Assembly: GCF_000005505.3 (NCBI RefSeq) | Contig: NC_016132.3 | Span: 7,192,001-7,256,000 of the forward strand | DNA: 64,000 nucleotides | DNA from: Brachypodium distachyon | Lineage: Eukaryota > Streptophyta > Magnoliopsida > Poales > Poaceae | Direction: 5' to 3' | Shown here: positions 47,111 through 58,429 of the stretch, one piece after another | Position numbering within the stretch: the first letter of the stretch is position 1 | Layout of the letters: each line of letters opens with the position of its first letter | Made by a program: the position numbers and the translations under genes | Notes under the pieces: model-generated | What the model was told of the DNA's origin: nothing | Databases searched by the model: none | Seen by the model: the letters and a program-made list of their open reading frames with translations, nothing else

Positions 47111-48608
47111 TTTTTCTGCCGAGGATGGCCAGGATATAGGTGTACTCCGTAATACTCTGCTCGCTAGCTGAGTAGCTTCGTCTGCTAGAGATTGCCCAAC
47201 CTCGTCAGCTAGATCAGAGTACTAGTGACACAGTCACACAGTTTCCATAATCTAATGCACTTAGATTTTCCAGGACTTTCTGGGCCACCTGTGTATTGCC
47301 AATGTTCAGATTTGCACCTCCGCAAATGTCAACCTAAGAAAGCCACGTCACCGGAAGCTCAAATTTCTAATGATCTTCTTCGCAGACTTGAATGGATGAG
47401 CTTTTCACGTTTATCATCAAAATGAAAGGTGGCCCAGAAAGTGGCATTCCATCGGTACCAAATCATCAAATTTGGGGTTTACCACATATCCCCAGATATC
47501 ATGTTTTGGAGATTTCACCTGTCAAGGGACAGAGCTACACGACTATGAAAACGCTTACGATTGGAGTACCATACCATTTTCCTGAGTGCGAGGAACGGTT
47601 GCTAAAATGGCAACGACACATTTAGTAGAAAGCAAGTATTAACCCTTAATTATTGACTAATTCAATCTTAACAGCAATTACATTCTTCACCATCCGTTCC
47701 ACATTCTACAAGTGGGAGTGAGTGAAAAGAAAGACGTGCAGCGGGTTGAGTTTGGGTAGCTAAAGTTTGTTTAACTTAGTTATCCCACCTTTTGTTCTCA
47801 GCTACAAAAAAAAGTTACAATATGGATAACGTACGGTTCCAAGACATGTGAAACATGATTCCGCAAGATCTGTTAAATGATACTCTGCACAATAGGGAAC
47901 TTGCACTGGATATAGACCCTAAATATAATAAATATAAACAAGATATGTATCCAGAAACATGATTCAAATAAGAAAGAGATACTCCAATAAACTGCCACTA
48001 ACAGAACTGATATGCCAATTTCCAAAACAAAAGTGGATTTTCATTTCAGTGGAATTTCTAGTTTGTAAAGGAACAGGAATAACCAAATATCATGTTGACA
48101 CTGCTTGCGGCTTACAACGCACGTAACAGCGACCAGTTTCGTCATAGTTCATAGAAAAGCAGCTGAGATGATATCTTCATTGCATTTAATAGTTCCTCAT
48201 CACATTGTGATTGTACTGGAGACCCCAAAAGACTGAGCAACCAGCACATGTTGCTGCTCGAATAAGAAGTCTTACCTCATGAAACTACATAACAGAAAAT
48301 AGGCGCTAAGACAGTAGCACACCATTGACTCAGATTCCCACACAAGTCCCCTGAAAATTCAGGAACCGCTCTTAGGTACTCAAAAATGGAGGGGAACATT
48401 CAGGTCGACGTCTCCTAATAATATGGAGGTTACCAAGTCCTTAACTACTGTGTCCAACGTAGCCATAAACTGTTAAATAACTCACCTGGAACACCACCTT
48501 ACCTCTGGGCCACTTTCTCAAACCACGACGAGATTGTCTAAATAAATTTAAACTGCACAACTTAACATCAAAAGCTAAAACAAGTGTTAACTCACCACCA
48601 TTCAACAG
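47111..48608. other. Spacer between convergent genes
   Basis: The INSIG-like and zinc-knuckle genes converge here. The stretch probably contains both 3' UTRs; otherwise it is AT-rich without recognised elements or coding regions. Confidence 0.4.
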
Positions 48609-51600
48609 CTAATATCGCCCATACGTCCTCCCTAAGTCACCATGTCTCTCATGCTGAAACTCGTCATAAGCATGACGCCTTGGGGCCGCAGAATAGTTAT
48701 CAGTAGGATATGGATATGCGTTCTTTGAATCGATTGCTGGAGCGGTAGTGGGAAAATGTGCAGTTCTCTGATCAAAATCAGGATAGCCTGTTTGTGTGTA
48801 CGAGGTCTGCTGAGCTTGCTGTTGCCTTCTAAAACTTTGTTCAAGAAACTCACTCCACTTCCTTGCTTGCATACTCCTAGTGGCAGATACTCTCTTCATG
48901 TGGTTCTCTCTGATTTCTCGAAGTGTCTGTATTCGAAAGGAGCATATAATTAGAAAATCCACAGCAGGACTGTTCAAAATAAAATGGAATGCACTAAACA
49001 CTACAAAATAACTGTACCGCAAGGTTTGAAACTTGACTAATTTAATAGACATGGTTCTTGGTTATTCTGGTAGCCCTTCCGCATTAAAGACATTTCTAGT
49101 GTACGACCAGAAATCTACTGTGATTAAAGGATCTAAAGATAAGATTGCTTTGCACAGCCACAACTTCCAAAACAACCAAAAGAGATACATTAATCTTCTT
49201 TTCCCGTTGCCCTCTCATAATTTCATGCAACAAATAAGGTAGGCAAATGATGTCATGAGCAAAAAAAAAACTAAAAAGGAAATCAGACACCCACCACCTA
49301 AATCACAGTCCTTCCAAAATGCAGCAAGGGAAATAACATATTGGAACCTTAAATAAAAAGTGGTTTCATCTTAACTTTTCAGTTGGACGAATTAGTCATC
49401 CAACTCAAAGTAGGTAGTTAAAATAAAAAGGCGTGTGCAGCTAACATACATTAAGTACCAGTTTGGAGGCCCAGATAATTCCGACCAAAAACCAGGACGT
49501 AGAAAGGTATTAAAATATTGAACCACCAAATTCTGAATCATTTGTATGGTACTTCATCTATGCTTTACATTAAGTTATTACTGTAGACCTCAATTTTTAG
49601 ACCTAAATATATAAATAAGCAATTTAAAGAATAAAGTTCATCCTGGGGATTTTCTTATAAATTGGATATTTGCATAAGGTGATCATTGTGCTACATACTT
49701 CGTTTTTTTTATAATACTTTCATGCAGAATGGTTATACAAACTTATCTAAAACTCATAAAATTTACCCAAAAAAGGCTAAAGTAAGTCATGTTTGTTCAA
49801 CAAATAGGAGCTAATAATTAGATTCAACAAGAGAAAAGTTCATATTGTTCTATCAACAGAGAAATTTGTCAAGCAACATTAACATGAAAATTACCTCGCG
49901 ATGCTTGCAGTTCTCTTCATCCTCCTCCTGGTCACGGGCTCTAGCTAATTCCATAGCTTCTCTTTTAAACTCGATCTCAAGCTCTTCCAAAGTTTGTGGA
50001 TAGGAAGGCAGTTCAAACTTAAGGTCTAAACGGGAATCTGTTCCATACCTCTCGGTGCTGCAGTTATTGGGCATATGTGCAGTGGCATATTGGTTATTCC
50101 CACCATGTGATCTAAGATGATCATCAAGATAAGAAGGTTCACATGGAGATTTTGATCGGACTGGACGGTCTTTTGCTCCGTTGTTGGCATAAGCTTCAGC
50201 AAAAGGAAGAACACGCAGATATGGATTTTAGTTCCAGATAACTAAGATAGTTTGAGACCTATGTAGATTTTTACTATATAGTGAAATGAGGACGATTGCA
50301 GATACTATACACATTGCAGGTCACCGAACACATAGAAGTCTGTAAAACCTTTCAACGTGTAACTTGTATTCAAGATAATTTGTCTGATCATAACCAGACA
50401 GACCTCATTGGCCATATTCATGCACTTAAAGCTTCAACTTACCTCTAGCTGAAATGGACCAGAAGAGTTATACTGTATTGTGGAGGTAAACAACAAAAGT
50501 GGACTAAAGACATTTCTTTTGCTCAAGTTGCCTAATTGTTTGGCTCATACTATTTGCCAGTACAAACAAATTATAAGATCAATGTGCTTGAACGCCCTAC
50601 CTTGTGGAGATCCTTTTGGATACTTGGGCATATCGTCGCGTAAGCGGCCAACTAGAGGCCTTTCATTATGGGGTCCTCTACTTTGAGAGTGTGATGCATT
50701 TCTTGGGCTATGAGACCATCGAGAATCAGGGTGCCTGAGGCGAAAGTCAGCGGAATTCCGTACAGGGGATCTAGAACGATCCCGTTTTGGGCTGCTTGAA
50801 CTATGTTTACCTTTACTTTCCTGAATGAGTTTATGCACAGCATCTACACCTTTGGCTAGTACTAACCTATCTTTCCCACTGACAAACAGGAACTTCTCAT
50901 CCATTCTGATTTTACACCCCACATTCTTCTCAATCTGACTTATTGTCCTCTCAGTGAAAAGGTCCCTGACTTGTTTGTCCCTTGCCGGAACTCTTTCAAA
51001 AAAATCCGCATTTCTTCTATTTGCTCCAAGTGTCGATGGACAACCCTATTAAGAATGATAAAAAGAAAATGTAAATTGAAGAAGAACCTAATAAAACTTT
51101 TAATATAGCAGCAAAAGTAATTTAAAATACATAGGATCAGAGGGTCTATCAAAACTTCCATGCTGTGGGCATGGCAAGCCATATTTTGCATTAAGTTATT
51201 TAGATATAAATGTGTATAAGCAATGTACACAGTGTCGCTAAGTAATGTTAATATGATTGATCCTACACAATGATGTGACATTGAGGAAATATAATATCAA
51301 ATGGAAGAATGATGAATGACAAGTCAACTTATATCTTGCTGACACAACAAAGAAAATATATCAGAGATACCAGTGATTTGTGTCATGCATTCTATTTATT
51401 CATGATTGAGTCTACATGATAAGACTAGCTCGGCTGTTTCAGTAACTTACATTACACATTTGTTGTGAACATAGTTCAAAGCTGAGGTGAATATCCATAG
51501 GAGAGAAGTTTGACTGCGATGGCTTGAGTATAGTGGAACTAGGTGACGAACAGGACCAACTGAGAGAAAACTTAAGGGAACATAGACTTTCGATCTCATT

Positions 51601-52640
51601 GCTTACCATAAAACTCTATGGAGTTACAGGGCATCCTTATATGGGGATGTTAGCATCTGTACAGTCTCACTACTAACTATTTCCTAATAGTAATTGACTT
51701 CATAACTCTTCTGCGCTCTAGTGCTAACCGACTCTTAGAACAATCCTTCTGTTCTTCCTGAAATATTTCATATCCGCCAGGATTTAAACTCATGCGCCTG
51801 CATTCCTGTGCTGCTGCTAGGGCCAGTGAACATGATATGTATGCTATTAACCCACATTTGAGTTTACAGTTTGTATATACCAGGATCAAGGTCAAATTGG
51901 GCAGATTGCACCAGAAAATTATTGTCTTCTCTTGCAGCATTTATAAAAGTACAATATCATTAATAGCAGACCAATCAACTAAGAGTAACACTATCAATTA
52001 AGACAAAATGGACAAGACACCAAAGCTGCTTTTCTTCGACTATATTGATTCTGTTGTTCACTGAAAAAGGCTGTAGCATTTTTTTAAGACAAGGTACTAT
52101 GAATCACAGACAAAGAATAAACTTAAACTTAACAAGGCTGTGAATAAGCCTGGCAATTTTTTGCAGGTAGTATCAGGAAAGAATCTTGCTGCTCATATTC
52201 GATTGGGTCAGTAAAGTATGCAAAGCTGAGAACACTGCAGAAGGATATCAAAGTCCAGTAAAACATTATGTACTTATCTCAATCAACGTTCTTGCGAGTT
52301 CTAAGTTCATTAGAGAAAACAGTACCTGGGTGAAATGACCTGATTCTCCACATATTTTACAGATCATTTCTTCCTCCTTCCTCTTCTTCCAGTTCCTTTC
52401 TGTAGCCTTAGCTTTAGCCTCCCAAACCCTAGCCTCTCTACTAGTGAAATCAGTAGGGACAGCATTGGGATCCCGGGGATCATCTTCTTCATCTGACTTA
52501 TCATGGGCCAGAGGCTTCTTCTCATCATTTACTTTAGGTGTCACGCTGTTTGTAGCTGTTGCAACTGGACCACTGTAGGCTTTCCCATAAACTTCATTGA
52601 AAAGCTCATCATCTATTTCAGGACTTGGTTCCCTCGCCAT
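48609..52640 (-). CDS. CCHC zinc-knuckle protein with possible KH domain
   Basis: Coding exons are 52640-52326, 51045-50601, 50193-49895 and 48926-48609, giving 458 residues with consistent phases. The start MAREPSPEIDDELFNEVYG is the first good Met after a 5' UTR acceptor (TGTAG|GTAGAG). An acidic N-terminus leads to one zinc knuckle CKICGESGHFTQGC (C-x2-C-x4-H-x4-C, about residues 94-107) whose last Cys lies in the next exon. Residues 120-175 (DLFTERTISQIEKNVGCKI...FLFVSGKDRLVLAKGVDAV) look like a KH-type RNA-binding fold; this is my inference. An Arg/Ser-rich stretch (KRDRSRSPVRNS...) follows, then a coiled coil (LEELEIEFKREAMELARAR) and a Gln/Tyr-rich C-terminus ending GRTYGRY. The architecture suggests a nuclear RNA-processing protein. 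The first, non-coding exon probably lies near 53.3-53.7 kb. Confidence 0.8.
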
Positions 52641-53832
52641 CCGCAAACAAGTATCTACTCTACCTACAGTAATTGCCACCAAGATAGAGGGGAAAATGAA
52701 ATGAGTTACTTAGCCAAAGGCGAAAGAAGATAGGTGCAAAGGCAGTGAAGTTTGCACATCAAAGTTACTATGCATTCAATAACGCATCTTTGCAGTAGCA
52801 GATTATGAAAACATGTTATAGTGGCTGCAAAATTTGTTAGAGGGGATCAGCTAGTCGTATATTTAATTAAGTACTATGTTGCAGGCATTAGAGCAGATTC
52901 ACAACAATCAACGTCATCTGACTCAGTAATACTTCAACAGATTGTCGCATATAGGGCCTGTTCAGGAGCCCTCCACTCCTCAAAATCCACCAAATCTGCT
53001 CCGGCTCCTCACTTCTCCACTGCGCGGCCCAATTCCAGAGCTGCTGGTTTGTTCAACCCACAGCTCCGGGCTCTCTTTCAGCAGCAGCTGAACCATCAGC
53101 TAACGATAGCAGCAGTAGAAGGTTGCGGGTGGGGAGGAGGGCCAGCTCACCTTGGCTTCAGGTTGCGGGTTGCAGATAAGTCGAGAGTTGCCGAGGGGAG
53201 GAGGAGGGCGGCGTCGCCGGGAGGTGCCGAGGGGAGAGGAGGGCAGCGACGGCAGACGGCGGCAGCTCTAGGTTTTCGCCATGGGGTCGCCGCGGTGGAT
53301 AGAGGAATAGGAGGAAAACCGATGCTTATCTGAGTCACAAACAACAAACAACAAACAGTATGATCACATTCCTGGCAGGGCCGGATCTAAACCCGGCACA
53401 CCCAAAATTTATGGAAGCTAGTTCGGGATTAAATAATCACAGGATGTCTGGAAGCTCATACCTCAAAAGCCAATGCACGAGATTGCAGACTGGGTAGAGA
53501 CAGCGGGGGCGCGAAGAGGTGGAACGGGAACGGCGCGGCGGCGGCGGCGACGCGTGCGAGAGGCAGAGATGGGATTAGCAACGGCGGTGACAATAAGCCG
53601 ATAAGCCACAGCACGGCGGCAGCTCTAGGGCACAGGGGAGATTTTTAGAGCCGCATTGGGTGATTTGGGTCCGATTGGATTGGTCAGAGTACAGTGGGAG
53701 TATAGGTCAGAAGGAAGGGCAAGAGAGGAAGAGGAAAAGTCTGCGCTGTGGAGGAGATGGATTTTGACGGTTCAGATTGTTGGCTGAGGTAAATGAAGAG
53801 CGGCGATTTGACCGTGCCATCACGCCAGTGCT

Positions 53833-54513
53833 GCTACTAGGCGTCTCCAACATATTCCCAAAACTTGGTTCCTAAAATCAATTTTAAAGATGGGAGAAAT
53901 GATAACCTTTGAAAAAAAATTGTGTTCTCAGCATATTCCTAAAAGAAAACGCATATTCCATCTTGGGCCGCACTGACATAGGAGTCTCACATGTTATTGC
54001 CTCAAGGCTTTTTTCCCTCGCCGCCGAACCCATGCCCATCATTAGGCCACTCTGTCCACGCCTTCCCGCATTTGAGGGTCATCGTCGCATCTTCACACGC
54101 ATCACCATGCCCATGCTCATCGCCACGCCCGGCCGAGATCTAGCAGCAACGACGTTTGTGCTCGGGCTTGATTCTGGCAAGGAAAAGCTTGCGGAGCGTT
54201 GTGGGAGGTAGGCCTAGTGCTGCCGGAGGTATGTAAAAGTGGCCACTTAGCGATCGGATGGCAGCGACACCGAGTCAGGACTTGATGGATGATTTTTTCG
54301 GTCATGGCAATTGCCCTCCCTACACTTGTATCAGGAATTTGGGGAGCGACGGTTTGGTTCCCTGTTTTTTAGGTGGTGGGGAGAAAATAGAAAATTCTCT
54401 AGAAAATTTAGGGATTTTGGAACCATGTAAGGAATCTGCTAGACCATGTTTTTTTTCCAACTTTTAGGAAATAATGGCAGTTTTAACGGACTATGAACCA
54501 CTTAAAAAAATAT
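53833..54513. mobile_element. Possible PIF/hAT-type non-autonomous element
   Basis: GGCGTCTCCAACATATTCCC near the left is partly mirrored by the inverse of AAAAATATGTCGGATATGCT near the right, about 10 of 15 bases. CTA flanks both sides. The interior contains a GC-richer piece (54060-54220) unlike the flanks. The ends are weak, so this is tentative. Confidence 0.35.
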
Positions 54514-54937
54514 GTCGGATATGCTCTAAGCATGGCCAGTTCGAAGTTTGACCTCGCTTTAACTAGACGCCTCTCAACTATATTTACCATTTGTAATGTA
54601 AATTTAAATATTTTGAATGTTATGAAATTGATCTCGTAACACAAAAAAAAAAGTGTGCAGCGCTCAAAACATTTCAAATATACTTATCAGCAACAAATTG
54701 TTGTGCCTATGCAACTATTATGCATTTGATGCAACAAATCCGGTAAACCTCTTTTGCGGGTGACCTCCTGGCCGTGGTTGAAAAACACAACTCTCCTGTA
54801 AACTCATAAAAACAAATTACTCCATTTGACAATGAATCTAGCCTTGCAAATGACAGTGGCCAGGTATATATACTGCATAAATAGCTGGACATTGTTATCT
54901 AAAACCATCTGAAAACCTAGCTACAAAACAGTGGTTG

Positions 54938-54988
54938 AAATACTAGTCTGCTATTTTTCTCGAGAACAAAAAAAAAATACTAGTCTGC
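54938..54988 (+). mobile_element. Micro-retroposon: poly(A) stub with 14-bp target duplication
   Basis: AAATACTAGTCTGC occurs perfectly at 54938-54951 and 54975-54988. The 23-base insert is TATTTTTCTCGAGAAC followed by poly(A). Confidence 0.7.
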
Positions 54989-55100
54989 CTCTAATTATCA
55001 AAATCTTCAAATCCTTCAAACTTACATTGACCTGCTACTTTTTTCTTTCAAAATTTTGCACACTGACACAACACCCACATGGACACTCGATCGGCGCGTG

Positions 55101-57746
55101 TCACCGTCCAGTGGGTTGCACTATCTGCGAGAAGGCGGCGCCGGTGAGCATCTCGTCGTCCTCCTCCGCAATGGCACACGCCTGGTGCACCCTGGACGTG
55201 GATGACGTCCCGATGGTTGTGACGCTCGCGGTGCTCCCGTAGCTGTTGCTGGGCTCGAGCACGGCGGGACGGCCACTGCCGTCGTCGTCGCGGCCCTGCG
55301 GCCGGCCGCTCCTGCCGTCGAACGTGTCCTGCAGCTGCATCGCGAACTCGAGGTTCCAGAGCACGTCGCCCATGGAGGGCCGGTCCGTGCCTTGGTCGGC
55401 GAGGCACTTCTCGGCCGTCTCGGCGAACTTGATTAAACACTCGGGCGCGATCTGGTTCTTGATGGTGGGGTCGACGACGTCGGCGAGCGTGCCCTTCCGT
55501 TGGCAGCTGAGCGCGTAGTCGGCCAGGCTGACCTGGTCCCGCGGCAGCGCCGGGTTCAGCGCCGGCCGCGCCATGAGCACCTCGAACAGCACCACGCCGA
55601 AGGAGTATACGTCCGACTTGTCCGTGAGCTGCTGCCGCCGGAAGTACTCCGGGTCCAGGTACCCGAAGCTGCCCTTGACCATGGTGCTGACGTGCGCCTG
55701 GTTGCCGGTGGTGGGGCCGGACTTGGAGAGGCCGAAGTCCGAGACCTTGGCCACCCAGTTCTCGTCCACCAGGATGTTGGTGGTCTTCACGTCCCGGTGG
55801 ATGATGGTGTACTTGGCGCCCGTGTGGAGGTAGTGCAAGCCGCGGGCGGCGCCGATGCAGATGTCGAGGCGGTGCCGCCACGACAGGGTGGGCTTCCCGC
55901 CGCCCTTGTTGTACAGGTGCTCCCGCAGCGTGCCGTGCTCCATGTAGTCGTAGACGAGGATCATCTCGTTGTTCTCCTCGCAGAATCCGATGAGGGAGAC
56001 GAGGTGCCGGTGCCGCAGCTTGGACAGCATCTCGATCTCCGTCTGGAACTCGAGCGCGCCTTGCTCCGACGAAGGGTTGGACCGCTTGATGGCCACTTTG
56101 GTGTCCCCGTCCACCACGCCACTGTACACCTTCCCGAACCCGCCCACGCCGATCATGAGCGACTCGCTGAAGTTCTTGGTGGCCGCCTTGATCTCCGCGA
56201 AGGAGAAGTGCCGGCACATGCCCGCCAGGTTGGCCGCGATGTGGCCCGACGACTTGCCGCTGGTGTGGGAGTGGTACAGCGGCAGCCACCCGGAGTTGTG
56301 CGACTCGCTTCCCGTCAGCTCCCGGTTCCTCTTGTTGTGGTACACCACCACGCAGATGGCCGCCACGATCCCCACGGCCGCGGCGCCGCCCGCGGTCCCG
56401 CCCATGACCGTGGCCATGTTGGCCTGCTTCTGGGACTTGGTCCTGTCCTTGTCGCTCATGGCGCCCAGCTCCGCCTTGGCCAGCATCTTGGACGGCTCCG
56501 GGTCAGGCGCGGCCAGATTACCCCTGCTGTCGTTGAGCTTGAACACCTCGAGCCCGCTGAGGATGGCGTCGTAGAACTGTGGCCGGAGCGCCACGGACGG
56601 GTGCAGCGCCACCCACATGAACTCCTCCCCTGGCTCGTCCGCCATGTGCACGGCGAAGTCCTTGAACACCGGCACCCCACGCTCGGACGTCATCTCGATC
56701 ACGTCCGCGTCCGACTGGGCCGTCTTGTTGTTGACGTAGATGTCGAAGGCCCGCTGGTTGGGGCGGTTGAGCAGGAGCTCGCAGAAATGGAGCCGGACGA
56801 CGTAGGTGAAGTTGCCGTCCACCTCCATGGTCCATGTGAGGTTGTAGTTCTGGTTCACGCGCGGGTCGGACCCCATGGAACGCGTGCCCGTGTACACCTC
56901 CACGGGCGCCGCGTACTCGGCGGCCTCGCTGGGGTACTTGACGTGGAACCGCGGCCCGGCGTTGTAGGTGACCCCCTGCAGCGTGCCGAACACGTAGGGC
57001 GTGTCGTCGAACCAGGAGCGCGCGAGGCCGGAGTCATTGGACGGCGGGATGTATCCCCCGCCGACGTTGAACCGGTACATGGTCTGGAAGGTGGATCCCG
57101 CGATGTCAACGGTCTGGTCGGCGAACCCGACCATGGTGGCCGGGTCGTCGAAGATGTCCGGCATGGAGATGAGCTCGAGGCCGTTGATGTAGGCGTAGGT
57201 GACGTTGGTCATGGGCGTCGGGGTGAAGGTGACGGCGATGAAGCCCGCGGGCGTCTTGGGGAGGGAGAACTCCTTGACGATGTAGGCCTGGGTTAGCGCC
57301 TTGGTGGTGACCCAGACGCTGAAGTTGTGGAGGAGGGTGAGCCCCGTGGAGGTGTTGACGGAGAAGCGGAAGTCTTCCGGGGAGATCCCGTTGTAGGAGG
57401 ACGGGTAGAAGTGGAGGCGCAGCCAGTGCCGGTCCTTGGGGTTCACCGTGAAGTTGTACACGGCTTCCACGGTGAACACGCGCGCCGTCATGTAGGGGAT
57501 CGTGGAAGGCAGCGACGAGTCCAGCTCGTCCGCCGCGGCCATGATGGACGACTTGCCGGAGTCGCCCAGCCACATGTTGTTGTTGGTGTCCGCCAGCCAC
57601 TTGCGCCCGTCCGCGTCCAGGCCGTCCGCCGTCGACCCGCAGTTGAGCAGGAGCGAGTCCGCGGGGCTGTACGGTTTCGCGTTAACAGCAGCGCCAGCCA
57701 CGACGAGGAGAGCAAGCAGCAATGCGCGGCGAGCCGTGGCAGCCAT
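55101..57746 (-). CDS. CrRLK1L receptor-like kinase, ANXUR/FERONIA type
   Basis: A single-exon gene of 881 residues, as usual for the Catharanthus RLK1-like family of plasma-membrane receptors that sense RALF peptides and cell-wall state during growth and fertilisation. A signal peptide (1-23, LLLALLVVAGAAVNA) precedes tandem malectin-like domains (about 30-405) with many N-glycosylation sites (NFTV, NVTY, NLTW). The transmembrane helix lies near 442-467 (GGAAAVGIVAAICVVVY). The kinase has IGVGGFGKVYSG (about 530), VAIKR, HRDVKTTNIL (about 650) and DFGLSK, with all catalytic residues present. The block [19 protein letters not shown] and RKGTL..VVDP favour ANXUR-type over FERONIA. The start is the first Met before the signal peptide. 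High GC at third positions opens long antisense frames, which are artefacts. Pollen expression would fit ANXUR but cannot be seen. Confidence 0.96.
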   Translation of the reverse strand: MAATARRALLLALLVVAGAAVNAKPYSPADSLLLNCGSTADGLDADGRKWLADTNNNMWLGDSGKSSIMAAADELDSSLPSTIPYMTARVFTVEAVYNFTVNPKDRHWLRLHFYPSSYNGISPEDFRFSVNTSTGLTLLHNFSVWVTTKALTQAYIVKEFSLPKTPAGFIAVTFTPTPMTNVTYAYINGLELISMPDIFDDPATMVGFADQTVDIAGSTFQTMYRFNVGGGYIPPSNDSGLARSWFDDTPYVFGTLQGVTYNAGPRFHVKYPSEAAEYAAPVEVYTGTRSMGSDPRVNQNYNLTWTMEVDGNFTYVVRLHFCELLLNRPNQRAFDIYVNNKTAQSDADVIEMTSERGVPVFKDFAVHMADEPGEEFMWVALHPSVALRPQFYDAILSGLEVFKLNDSRGNLAAPDPEPSKMLAKAELGAMSDKDRTKSQKQANMATVMGGTAGGAAAVGIVAAICVVVYHNKRNRELTGSESHNSGWLPLYHSHTSGKSSGHIAANLAGMCRHFSFAEIKAATKNFSESLMIGVGGFGKVYSGVVDGDTKVAIKRSNPSSEQGALEFQTEIEMLSKLRHRHLVSLIGFCEENNEMILVYDYMEHGTLREHLYNKGGGKPTLSWRHRLDICIGAARGLHYLHTGAKYTIIHRDVKTTNILVDENWVAKVSDFGLSKSGPTTGNQAHVSTMVKGSFGYLDPEYFRRQQLTDKSDVYSFGVVLFEVLMARPALNPALPRDQVSLADYALSCQRKGTLADVVDPTIKNQIAPECLIKFAETAEKCLADQGTDRPSMGDVLWNLEFAMQLQDTFDGRSGRPQGRDDDGSGRPAVLEPSNSYGSTASVTTIGTSSTSRVHQACAIAEEDDEMLTGAAFSQIVQPTGR

Positions 57747-58429
57747 GTCCGTGTCCAGAGAGAGACAGAGAGCAGTGAGGAGCGGGCGATTCAGATGTGA
57801 GGAGAGATTGGTGATTAGGCCATGGCGAGTGGGGGAGTGTTTGACCGCGGAGAAGGGGGCTCAAGACTCGGGTCCGGGGAGTGGGAGCATTTGGCGGGAG
57901 CGGGGGCTGGGAGGAGTGGAGAGGACGATGGGCTCAGGTCTTCGGCTGGTGCGTGCGGCGCTCCGGGGGGACAGCCGCTTGTTCAGGGAAAAAAAATCCT
58001 TCTGATTGACGCGCGTCCCCCACACCACCGTGTGATTCTGAAACTGATCAGGAAGCCGTGATTAACCTTTCGAATGCCAAATCTGGACACAACCTGACTG
58101 TTTCGTGCATGCTCACAGAGTGAAACATCAGGTAGCACAGCTGGGATCTCCGCACCCAAACCTAAGGTAGCATGCCCTGCCACCAAGAATCCTTAGAAAA
58201 GTGTCCAACGCACTTCAGAATTGTATCAACATGAGCCAGGAGCTAGGGCCAAAAACCTTGAACAAAATCAATTCTTTCATACAAAGCCATCAAATGTTCT
58301 CTTGACAATCTAGCCGTCCGCAGACGGTGATAAAAATGGAATTTACAGGTCATGCTTCCCAGTCGCTAACGCCATCAGCTTTTGAATGGTTGGTTGGAGG
58401 CTCTACCGAAAACAGCTCCACAACCACCC
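57747..58429. other. Spacer between two tandem receptor kinases
   Basis: GC-rich DNA just upstream of the CrRLK1L start (57750-58000) is probably its promoter and leader on the minus strand. The remaining sequence contains the 3' UTR of the ALE2-type kinase. No separate gene was recognised. Confidence 0.45.

Larger units (their letters stand above)
52641..55100. other. 5' region of the zinc-knuckle gene and intergenic spacer
   Basis: GC-rich, purine/pyrimidine-skewed sequence at 53100-53660 could hold the zinc-knuckle gene's leader exon on the minus strand. AGGGCCTGTTCAGGAGCCCT at 52952 resembles one end of a hAT or PIF-type element, without a found partner. A MITE-like segment (53833-54513) and a micro-insertion (54938) follow. 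Confidence 0.4.

Noticed and set aside
55500..57296. 598-codon open frame on the plus strand
   Set aside because: It is the antisense of the CrRLK1L gene. High G+C at third codon positions suppresses stops on the opposite strand; the product is low-complexity Val/Gly/Arg/His-rich with no domain.
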